Positions 49,061 through 55,791 of a DNA stretch of 64,000 bases are shown here, piece after piece. How positions within the stretch are numbered: the first letter of the stretch is position 1; every line of letters starts with the position of its first letter. The notes beneath the pieces are model-generated. The model was not told the DNA's origin and did no database searches. It worked only from the letters and a program-made list of their open reading frames with translations. The position numbers were made by a program, and so were the translations under genes. This DNA comes from a virus, in IMG/VR virus record IMGVR_UViG_3300017917_002765, positions 1-64,000 of that record; one strand, 5' to 3'.

Positions 49061-49990
49061 TTACTTCACAATTTCTGTTACAAAACCAGTAATAAAAAAT
49101 GGTTTAACATCTTGCCATTTGGTGATATCATTCGACAACACTGGTTTACCGCCATCTGGGTTTACAGCAATCGTAACGTGAGGAATAGCGTTTTTAGATG
49201 GATACCCTTCAACTTGTACTGCCATAGCCATATCAGACAGACCAACTTTTGTCACCTTCAAAATGACTTCCTTGCCAATGTCAGTCTTATCCTTTAACTC
49301 ACCCATTGTTATTGTCATGTGGTGGGCATAAGTCTTCCAACCATCTGGAATTTCCAATACAAATCGCTCAAGCAATTTATTGTGTGAAGCCTTATCCAGA
49401 AGAACACAAGAATACAGTACGTTTGATTTATTATACATGTCTTTAGAATCCAAAACACTTTTAAGGGTAAGAGGTCCTTGTGCTGTGTGACTAGCAATCA
49501 TAGCTTCAATCCTTTCTAACGGAACGCCATGAGTGTTTCTAGCAGCCAATTGTGTAGCCTCAAGTCCAGCGGTACCAACATCAACAAATTTTATGTTGTT
49601 ATCAGCAAAACCCATTTCAAGAGCCGCTACAACATATGCTTTTGGTTCGTTTTGCTTAATGTTTGTGTTGTCAACAATAACTGGTGTAATCCCAGCTTTC
49701 ATCGAAGTAATTGCATCTTTTAAATTTTGTGAGTGAACCTTGCTTAGAGCACTAAAATCACCAGTAGCAATCATCTTAGCAAAAAACTCAAGATAATCAC
49801 CAGATTTCTCAATAACATCGTCTGTTGAATGAATTTTACCTTGACCTACAAGTGATTTAGCCTTGGTTGATTTTCCAGCTCCAGGTATCCCACGCATAAC
49901 AATAAGCTCTTGGTTAGGTCTGGTTACAGACACGCCCAATGAGTTTTTTTCTGAACCCTCACGCAGTATTTCTTTGATTTTTTCTTTCAT
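49061..49990 (-). CDS. Polynucleotide kinase-like/2H phosphoesterase fusion with N-terminal tag
   Basis: 309 residues. Tag MKEKIKEILREGSEKN; P-loop kinase domain with VMRGIPGAGKSTKAKSLV (about 31-48) and VIVDNTNIKQNEP; C-terminal 2H domain with HHMTITMG and PHVTIAVN. The pair of activities (5'-OH kinase and cyclic phosphodiesterase) is what is needed to heal cut tRNA before ligation. Promoter at 49996-50026. Confidence 0.8.
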   Translation of the reverse strand: MKEKIKEILREGSEKNSLGVSVTRPNQELIVMRGIPGAGKSTKAKSLVGQGKIHSTDDVIEKSGDYLEFFAKMIATGDFSALSKVHSQNLKDAITSMKAGITPVIVDNTNIKQNEPKAYVVAALEMGFADNNIKFVDVGTAGLEATQLAARNTHGVPLERIEAMIASHTAQGPLTLKSVLDSKDMYNKSNVLYSCVLLDKASHNKLLERFVLEIPDGWKTYAHHMTITMGELKDKTDIGKEVILKVTKVGLSDMAMAVQVEGYPSKNAIPHVTIAVNPDGGKPVLSNDITKWQDVKPFFITGFVTEIVK

Positions 49991-49995
49991 ATTTG

Positions 49996-50026
49996 CAAAG
50001 GTACAAAAAATTTATGGGGTTTCCAA
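49996..50026 (-). promoter_or_regulatory. Promoter for kinase/2H gene
   Basis: TTG, 20 nt, TACCTTTG on the minus strand. Confidence 0.75.
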
Positions 50027-50036
50027 ATTAATTTTA

Positions 50037-50354
50037 CTATTTCTTTCGATTCAAAAATATATAAGAAACCAAAGTGATTAAGCCAATTACAATAAAAGAT
50101 TTAGCAAAAAATAACGGAATGTCATATAATTCATGAAGCATCCAAAAAATATTCATCATAACCCAAGAAGAGAAAATTCCAGTCGAGGAAATGAATTTTT
50201 TTGTTTTGAATAATATGTATACTGTTAATAAAAAAGTCGGAATCACCATTATGGTTGCCAATAATTTCCATTTTAAAAGCCAACAAATATCTTTTAACAA
50301 CCAGAAACTAAAGTGAAGAAAATCTAGCTTATTTTCCTCTTGAACCATTTTCAA
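50037..50354 (-). CDS. Membrane protein, three TM helices
   Basis: 105 residues, with hydrophobic stretches at about 30-47, 58-75 and 80-100 and a K-rich end. Overlaps the SpeD-like gene by 26 nt. Not recognised. Confidence 0.6.
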   Translation of the reverse strand: MKMVQEENKLDFLHFSFWLLKDICWLLKWKLLATIMVIPTFLLTVYILFKTKKFISSTGIFSSWVMMNIFWMLHELYDIPLFFAKSFIVIGLITLVSYIFLNRKK

Positions 50355-50721
50355 TTATTTCCATTTTTTCACCATTTCTATCTATTAATATGTATTCACA
50401 CTTTATTAAACCAAACTTATCTAAATGGTCTAACACTTCATTGGCCGTAAAGCATGAGCAAGAGTAAATATCAAATTGAAACATTGGAGGAGAGTATTTT
50501 TCCCAAATGTGTATTGAGGCATGTGAAGTGGCTAACGTTACCGTTCCAGTTAAACCCTCATTTCCTTCCTCAGAAACATAAACTGAGGTTGGCCCAGCCA
50601 CAACAACCATTCTAACTTTTTCAACTAACTCTGTAAACCATTTATTTAAAACATCAACTTCTGATGGCGGATTTTTAACGTATCCTTTAACGATTAAGTG
50701 AAGGTGATTTGGAACAAACAT
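50329..50721 (-). CDS. S-adenosylmethionine decarboxylase-like (SpeD) protein
   Basis: 130 residues. LATSHASIHIWEKYSPPMFQ and FDIYSCSCF carry the Ser, His and Cys of class 1 AdoMet decarboxylases (usual form ..SESHxxIHTWPE..DxxxCG). The Ser preceding His would form the pyruvoyl group by self-cleavage, but the residue before it is Thr rather than Glu. May act in polyamine metabolism, with altered specificity. Confidence 0.75.
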   Translation of the reverse strand: MFVPNHLHLIVKGYVKNPPSEVDVLNKWFTELVEKVRMVVVAGPTSVYVSEEGNEGLTGTVTLATSHASIHIWEKYSPPMFQFDIYSCSCFTANEVLDHLDKFGLIKCEYILIDRNGEKMEIIENGSRGK

Positions 50722-50766
50722 TCTGAATTTTACAAATAAATATGTTGTTTATTAGAAAAATAATTA

Positions 50767-51348
50767 TTAATTATCTTCAACACTTACAAGTTCTATTATG
50801 TTAGGATTGTAAACAATAATGTGGTTACCCTCACCTTGATGTCTTGGTACGATTATACCATCTATACCCATCTTAACCATATTTCTAACATATTCAACTG
50901 GTTCGTATCGATAAAATTCAATCCATATTTGTTGAGCCAAATCTTTTTCAGTATCATTATAATCTATTGAACTATCTACAGCCATTGTTAGCCCTTTATA
51001 TGGGTTTATATCAAAATTTTGAGCAGTAGCTTTCCAATCTGGTGCCATACGCATCACTTTGGTTGTGAATGCTTTCCATTTCGATGGAACCAATGGTGTC
51101 ATATCCATCAACTTTCTTGGGGAGAGTTTTACAGTGTATATTTTATTGCCGTAAACTTCAGCTTCTTCTTTAACCGTTGTAAAATAAATTCCAGGTCCTT
51201 CTTGGTCCATAGCTTCAGCTCCACCTACAAACTCATCTGAAAAACGTTTAATTTCAGCTTTGGTTCCGTGGAATACAGTATAAGAGCCACCTTTGGTGAT
51301 TTCATGAATAAGTGATTCTCGAAGTCTTTTAGTTATTAAGTCTTTCAT
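50767..51348 (-). CDS. ADP-ribosyltransferase-like protein with LRESL tag
   Basis: 193 residues from MKDLITKRLRESLIHEITKG; an ATG 18 nt upstream overlaps the previous gene. Core YTVFHGTKAEI, GPGIYFTTVKEEAEVYG and HIIVYNPNIIELV follow the H-Y-x ART pattern seen in phage and polyvalent ART domains. Ends next to, and is translated after, another ART-like gene. Confidence 0.7.
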   Translation of the reverse strand: MKDLITKRLRESLIHEITKGGSYTVFHGTKAEIKRFSDEFVGGAEAMDQEGPGIYFTTVKEEAEVYGNKIYTVKLSPRKLMDMTPLVPSKWKAFTTKVMRMAPDWKATAQNFDINPYKGLTMAVDSSIDYNDTEKDLAQQIWIEFYRYEPVEYVRNMVKMGIDGIIVPRHQGEGNHIIVYNPNIIELVSVEDN

Positions 51349-51349
51349 T

Positions 51350-52516
51350 TTAATATACGTCATCACTAATATTATTGTATTCTTTTTTTTCCTCTGGTGT
51401 TAATTCTCTATTTATGTTGTTCAATAGCTTTTCTTTAATATCATCACTTAACCTCCAAGATATACTAATAGCGTACTCCAAGAAAGTCATATCATCAATT
51501 TTGTTTTTTGGGTTATATATAATGTTTAAATACCCATCTTCAATCATTTGTTCTAATTCACCTCTTTCTGGAAAATTTTCTAATGTTTCATTCTGAATCC
51601 TTCTCTGTATTGATGAATAGTATAATTGTTTTATTTTGTTATCGAGTTTATCCAAATGAAATCTATTAAAATAAAAATTACTTCTGTTTAACACTAATAA
51701 TTTCAAATTATTCGGTAATGATAAAAATTCATCAACAGATATTTTTTCACCTCTTAATATACTAGTTTCAATGTCTTTATAATCTAAACCTATAACACTT
51801 TTTTTAATATGACAAAACGTATCTGGATTTTTAACTGGAATTGGTTTATCAGAAACTTTTGACATGTCATATATAACAGAGCCATGGATAGTATTATCAA
51901 ACATTGATATTCCACTTACATTAACACCGTTAAATCCATTGTATTCCATAATTCTAGTTGACATAGAAGCTAAGTTGCTTTTATCCTTCATGTCTTTAGC
52001 CGCTAATTTAACCATTTCAATATAATCACGGTAATTTGGAATTTTTAAACCAAGTTTGTTTATATTGTGTTTAATTTTTAAATAAAGGTTACTAAAATAT
52101 TTGTCCATTTCAAACTTAGAATCATGAATTGAAACAACAAGGTGAAAGCTTTGGTTAATTAATTTTAATGTTTCATATAACATCTCACCATGTTCATTAG
52201 ATTTGACTCTGAATAAATTTTTGTATATATCAAAATCAACACGATATGCTTTTTGGAATTCGGTTAATTCTTTTTTATGAACATCAACATTACCATATTC
52301 TTTATCAAACTCCCTAAAATCCCTATGTTTACAATTATAAGTAGAAAAATAAACACCAGAACCAAAATGACCTGTATGCCTACCACTCATCATAACTATA
52401 TTATCAGAACCATATGGTTTTATGTTCTTTAAATCAGAACCTAATTGGCCAATATGATAATTAAACTCGGCTTCATTTAATTCTTTCCTTAAAAGTTGTT
52501 TGATAAAATCTTTCAT
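51350..52516 (-). CDS. ADP-ribosyltransferase-like protein with LLRKEL tag
   Basis: 388 residues. Tag MKDFIKQLLRKELNEAE. Residues about 40-60 (VMMSGRHTGHFGSGVYFSTY) resemble the His and Gly-Tyr strands of ART domains, and SVIYDMSKVSDKPIPV follows later. The C-terminal 170 residues are helical repeats (FLSLPNNLKLLVLNRSNFYF). One-base overlap with the ArdC-like gene. Confidence 0.6.
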   Translation of the reverse strand: MKDFIKQLLRKELNEAEFNYHIGQLGSDLKNIKPYGSDNIVMMSGRHTGHFGSGVYFSTYNCKHRDFREFDKEYGNVDVHKKELTEFQKAYRVDFDIYKNLFRVKSNEHGEMLYETLKLINQSFHLVVSIHDSKFEMDKYFSNLYLKIKHNINKLGLKIPNYRDYIEMVKLAAKDMKDKSNLASMSTRIMEYNGFNGVNVSGISMFDNTIHGSVIYDMSKVSDKPIPVKNPDTFCHIKKSVIGLDYKDIETSILRGEKISVDEFLSLPNNLKLLVLNRSNFYFNRFHLDKLDNKIKQLYYSSIQRRIQNETLENFPERGELEQMIEDGYLNIIYNPKNKIDDMTFLEYAISISWRLSDDIKEKLLNNINRELTPEEKKEYNNISDDVY

Positions 52517-54018
52517 TAGATTAAATTAAGTTTCCTTCTAAGCCTTTCTTTTAACTCTTCTTTAGATAACTCATTAAATTCTTTTTCAAGACCTAATACT
52601 TTTGCAATATCGTTTGGTGTTACACGTGAACCATGAGAATGGCTTCCCATTCCTTCATCAATAGTCTTCATTTTCTGATTAACATAATCAATAAGATAAT
52701 TTGTAACCTTTGAAACCTCCTCAAATACCTTAATCATATTTTTTTCATCAGCACCCCATAAGACGGTATAATTTAAGGATGTTGTTTTTAAATCAAAACC
52801 AAAAGCATACATAAACATCCAAGCACTTAATTCTGCTTGTTGTTCAACAACATCTCTAGAATTTTTTCCAATGAAGAAAGAACCAGAAGCTCCACCTTTG
52901 GAAGACAGGTATGACTGATGTAACAATTCATGAGTTATTTCGTGAGCAAGTGTTTTGGTTAAACCAACATCATTCCCTTCATTTTTCAATATCTTTATCA
53001 ATCCATTTGCACTAACACCTCTAGAACCACCTAAGTCATCAACCAATTCTGTTTTAATACCATTATCATTACAAAATTCTAATAAGGATTTATATATTGG
53101 TCTTACATCATCAGAAATCATATTTTCTTCAAACCATTTAATGTTTTTTGAAGCTTCTTCTGCGGACTTAATATAATCTGTTTTCCCTTCTATTTGTGTT
53201 GTATCAGAAACATCATAAACCGCAACTAACTTAAATTTATTAGCCTGTACGCTACCTTTTGTTATTGCGTCCAACTTAAATTTTTCATTTGGCGTTAAAT
53301 CGTCCCTTTTTATTTTTCCTACCTTTTTAAAAAAGTCTTGTTTTTCTTTTTCAACTTGTTCTTTTGATTTATATAGTTTCTTACCTTCAGGTGCCCAAAT
53401 TGCAATAGGTTTTGCATTAGGATTAACATTTCTATTATATTTGTCTAACCAATCTAGTTTCCCATAAACCTTTTTGGCATTTGGTTTTTGTAAATAAATC
53501 AAAAGCGTATTAGCTAATGAGAATCCTCTTCCTTGTGCGGCTCTAATATCAATTAGCTTTCTCATTATATCCTTAAATTGCTCATCATCTTTGATATTTA
53601 CAAGCATATTTCTAAAGTTATTTAACTTCGTTTTAATCGCTTCTTCATCTTCCTTGGTGAAATTTAATTCTGGGATTTGAGTTAAGTCTTCTGTTTCAAT
53701 TGTTTGAATTAATCTGTCAATGTCGGTGATTAATTTTTTAGCATCTTCACCACTAACACTTAAATAATCGTTTAGATGGTTTATTGCGGATTTTATATCA
53801 TCTATAGTAGTTTTGTTTTCAAACCAAAAATAAGTTTTAATTAATTTATTATATTTTCCGCCATTATTACCAAGAATAGATTTTCCAGCATCACTAAATA
53901 TTAAAGCATTTTCTTCTTCTGTACTAGCTTTTAACATAATAATTGGAATTTCTCTTCCGTCTTTTGTTTTAAATAAGCTTTTTACTAATTTAAAATCTTC
54001 AAAAATTAACTTTTTCAT
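52516..54018 (-). CDS. ArdC-like antirestriction protein with zincin domain
   Basis: 500 residues from MKKLIFEDFKLVKSLF. ArdC-N-like middle part (AAQGRGFSLANTLLIYLQKP, VYGKLDWLDKYN, PIAIWAPEGKK) binds ssDNA in ArdC. C-terminal metallopeptidase-like domain with TLAHEITHELLHQSYL (HExxH, about 362) and distal EQQAELSAWMF. ArdC proteins protect incoming DNA from restriction. Tag-like start and neighbours suggest injection with DNA. Confidence 0.78.
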   Translation of the reverse strand: MKKLIFEDFKLVKSLFKTKDGREIPIIMLKASTEEENALIFSDAGKSILGNNGGKYNKLIKTYFWFENKTTIDDIKSAINHLNDYLSVSGEDAKKLITDIDRLIQTIETEDLTQIPELNFTKEDEEAIKTKLNNFRNMLVNIKDDEQFKDIMRKLIDIRAAQGRGFSLANTLLIYLQKPNAKKVYGKLDWLDKYNRNVNPNAKPIAIWAPEGKKLYKSKEQVEKEKQDFFKKVGKIKRDDLTPNEKFKLDAITKGSVQANKFKLVAVYDVSDTTQIEGKTDYIKSAEEASKNIKWFEENMISDDVRPIYKSLLEFCNDNGIKTELVDDLGGSRGVSANGLIKILKNEGNDVGLTKTLAHEITHELLHQSYLSSKGGASGSFFIGKNSRDVVEQQAELSAWMFMYAFGFDLKTTSLNYTVLWGADEKNMIKVFEEVSKVTNYLIDYVNQKMKTIDEGMGSHSHGSRVTPNDIAKVLGLEKEFNELSKEELKERLRRKLNLI

Positions 54019-54105
54019 ATTTTTTTTTATAATAAATATCACAATTTATTTAGTTAATTCATTTATGTATGCAATTAAATGTGGAAACATATTGGTTATT
54101 TAAAG

Positions 54106-54194
54106 CGGAGAATTGGTTAATCGAAAACCATGCGGTTTTTGGCCGCACCCATTGTTTAGCAAACAAGTCTGGGACCCTGCCCAGTTAATTCTCC
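54106..54194 (-). tRNA. tRNA-Ser(GCU)
   Basis: Acceptor GGAGAAT/ATTCTCC, discriminator G, loop TTGCTAA, class II arm TGCGG/CCGCA, T-arm TGGTT TTCGATT AACCA. Confidence 0.88.
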
Positions 54195-54200
54195 ATATTG

Positions 54201-54271
54201 TAGTCCCAGAGGGACTCGAACCCCCATAAAGAGCTTAGAAGGCTCTTGTCCTTCCGTTGAACGATGGGACT
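54201..54271 (-). tRNA. tRNA-Arg(UCU)
   Basis: Acceptor AGTCCCA/TGGGACT, loop CTTCTAA. Almost the same as 48598-48670, differing mostly in the D-loop. Confidence 0.9.
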
Positions 54272-54278
54272 ATTATAG

Positions 54279-54358
54279 TACAGACGGAGGGACTCGAACC
54301 CCCATTTACAACTCCATTTACGGTTACTAAGTTCGTAGCTTAGCTCGGTTACGTCTGC
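54279..54358 (-). tRNA. tRNA-Arg(ACG), apparently lacking a D-arm
   Basis: Acceptor GCAGACG/CGTCTGT, anticodon stem CTAAG/CTTAG, loop CTACGAA, T-arm GGGGG TTCGAGT CCCTC. Only 8 nt (TAACCGAG) lie between acceptor and anticodon stem, while the variable region has about 23 nt. Confidence 0.65.
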
Positions 54359-54363
54359 ATTTG

Positions 54364-54433
54364 TTGCGTGGAACGGAGCCGAACCGTCTTACTCTGCCTT
54401 ATGAGAGCTGAGCCTTTTCCAATAAGCCACGCA
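54364..54433 (-). tRNA. tRNA-Met(CAU), elongator type
   Basis: Acceptor TGCGTGG/CCACGCA, loop CTCATAA, four of five anticodon-stem pairs, T-loop TTCGGCT. Could alternatively be Ile2 if the C is lysidine-modified. Confidence 0.8.
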
Positions 54434-54438
54434 ATGTG

Positions 54439-54509
54439 CTCAGATGTAGGGAATCGAACCCTATTCCTACGAGTTAACAGCTCGTTGCTCGCCATTGAGC
54501 TTCATCTGA
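54439..54509 (-). tRNA. tRNA-Asn(GUU)
   Basis: Acceptor TCAGATG/CATCTGA, discriminator G, anticodon stem ACGAG/CTCGT, loop CTGTTAA. Confidence 0.92.
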
Positions 54510-54515
54510 ATGTTG

Positions 54516-54600
54516 CGGATTGGATAGGATTCGAACCTATGTGAACCTTACGGCCTTCGTGTTAACAGCACGCTGCTCTGACCAACTGAGCTACCAATCC
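54516..54600 (-). tRNA. tRNA-Asn(GUU) with long variable region
   Basis: Acceptor GGATTGG/CCAATCC, discriminator G, stem CGTG/CACG, loop CTGTTAA, canonical D-arm. Variable region about 16 nt. Second Asn gene, adjacent to the canonical one. Confidence 0.88.
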
Positions 54601-54608
54601 ATATTTTG

Positions 54609-54684
54609 TCTTGAGGGTGGGACTCGAACCCACACGTGCGAAGATATAAGCTTCCCAGTCTGACCAGTTGACTATTACCTCAAG
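54609..54684 (-). tRNA. tRNA-Ile(UAU)
   Basis: Acceptor CTTGAGG/CCTCAAG, stem GGAAG/CTTCG, loop CTTATAT, T-loop TTCGAGT. Reads AUA. Confidence 0.85.
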
Positions 54685-54693
54685 AATTTAAAG

Positions 54694-54777
54694 TTGTGAG
54701 GGTGGGAGTCGAACCCACCTATAGAAATTAATCTCCAGTGTATCAGACTGGTGCCCAAACCGCTAGACCACCTCACA
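54694..54777 (-). tRNA. tRNA-Ile(GAU) with long variable region
   Basis: Acceptor TGTGAGG/CCTCACA, stem CCAGT/ACTGG, loop CTGATAC, variable region about 15 nt with AGA/TCT pairing. Confidence 0.88.
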
Positions 54778-54889
54778 ATAATTTATTTTAATTTCCTAAA
54801 CCATAAACCGCCCCAGTTTATTATTATATTCACTAGCATCCATCTCTGTGGAGACCAAACAATTGTTTGGTGACGGTTAAAGTTTAAAA

Positions 54890-54963
54890 GGGTGCTATAG
54901 GAGTTTCGAAATCCCGACCTCTGGTTCCACAAACCAGCGCTCTGCCTCTGAGCTAATAGCACC
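54890..54963 (-). tRNA. tRNA-His(GUG)
   Basis: Acceptor GGTGCTA/TAGCACC, discriminator C, stem CTGGT/ACCAG, loop TTGTGGA. Confidence 0.92.
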
Positions 54964-55053
54964 ATGTTTGAAAGTGTAATTTACTGCACTTTTCATGTTA
55001 AATAAGCTTTTTATATCAGTTATTTAGTCTGATAGTGTAATTTATTACACTTT

Positions 55054-55128
55054 GGGTGTAGGACGATAGTCGAACTCGCAACTACAAGGCTCACAACCTA
55101 GCGTTATACCGTTAAATCTACCTACACC
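55054..55128 (-). tRNA. tRNA-His(GUG), second, less regular
   Basis: Acceptor GGTGTAG/CTACACC, discriminator C, loop TTGTGAG, with one mismatch each in the anticodon and T stems. Confidence 0.8.
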
Positions 55129-55205
55129 ATATAAGACCACCCCGTAAGTGGTCAGGACAAACACGTCTTTGTCTGGACAGCGATATTTCCCTTTGGGAAT
55201 ACTAG

Positions 55206-55292
55206 AGGAAGGTGGAGGACCCGACCCCCTGACGGCTCATCACCGCCACCCTAATTTTCAAGACTAGTTTTGCTCCATGCAAGGCACCTTCC
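55206..55292 (-). tRNA. tRNA-Ser(UGA)
   Basis: Acceptor GGAAGGT/ACCTTCC, stem CTAGT/ATTAG, loop CTTGAAA, class II arm. T-loop is atypical (GTCGGGT), and the discriminator is T rather than G. Confidence 0.75.
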
Positions 55293-55297
55293 ATTAG

Positions 55298-55380
55298 CAC
55301 ACTCGGTAGAAGTCGAATCTACAACCATTTAATCCTAAGAACAGATTTGGAGTCTGTTGGTCACGCCCATGAGCGAGTGT
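55298..55380 (-). tRNA. tRNA-Trp(CCA) with long variable region
   Basis: Acceptor ACACTCG/CGAGTGT, discriminator G, stem CAGA/TCTG, loop CTCCAAA, T-arm GTAGA TTCGACT TCTAC. Variable region about 17 nt. Confidence 0.87.
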
Positions 55381-55385
55381 ATATG

Positions 55386-55456
55386 CACACCTGCTTCGAC
55401 TTGAACGAAGAACGTCCGTTTTGGAGACGGAAATTTTACCATTAAACTACAGATGT
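55386..55456 (-). tRNA. tRNA-Trp(CCA)
   Basis: Acceptor ACATCTG/CAGGTGT, discriminator G, stem TCCGT/ACGGA, loop CTCCAAA. First tRNA after the terminator. Confidence 0.92.
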
Positions 55457-55481
55457 ATAATAACCAATATGTCAAATAACG

Positions 55482-55521
55482 TCTGACCAATATTTTATTT
55501 GGTGGTCAACCAAAAATAAAA
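55482..55521 (-). promoter_or_regulatory. Conserved element between attenuator and array (copy 2)
   Basis: Near-identical to 28440-28483. Sits in the same place between terminator and first tRNA. Confidence 0.55.
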
Positions 55522-55552
55522 AACCCGACCTAGATTTTTATCTGAGTCGGGT
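55522..55552 (-). terminator. Attenuator-type terminator, array 4
   Basis: AACCCGAC/GTCGGGTT stem with inner CTAGAT/ATCTGA pairing and a T-run on the minus strand; 25 nt after the mini-ORF stop. Confidence 0.8.
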
Positions 55553-55576
55553 TCTTCTTTTTTATTTGTTTGTTTC

Positions 55577-55678
55577 TTAAAAATCACATAAGAAACTTAC
55601 AGACATAGCCGACTCAAATGGATTGCTATTGCGTCTCCACATGCTAATCGAATTAATATGTATGTTTATGTTTCTCAT
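55577..55678 (-). CDS. Leader mini-ORF of tRNA array 4 (R/N/I/H/S/M/W codons)
   Basis: 33 codons from ATG 55678. Codons 2-19 read RNINIHINSISMWRRNSN, only Arg, Asn, Ile, His, Ser, Met and Trp, exactly the isotypes of the 13 tRNAs downstream. Codon choice also covers isoacceptors: AGA and CGC (Arg UCU, ACG), ATA and ATT (Ile UAU, GAU), TCG and AGC (Ser UGA, GCU). Inferred leader peptide controlling the array. Confidence 0.78.
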   Translation of the reverse strand: MRNINIHINSISMWRRNSNPFESAMSVSFLCDF

Positions 55679-55742
55679 TGTTTTTGTTTTGTGGGTTTCC
55701 CCTGTTTTTTATTAAATATGTGCTTTTTCTTAAAAGTTAATG

Positions 55743-55773
55743 CAAATGTACTAACTATTTTTCAATTTGTCAA
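55743..55773 (-). promoter_or_regulatory. Promoter of tRNA array 4
   Basis: TTG, 20 nt, TACATTTG, core shared with arrays 1-3. Confidence 0.85.
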
Positions 55774-55791
55774 GTTTTTTGCAAAATATTT

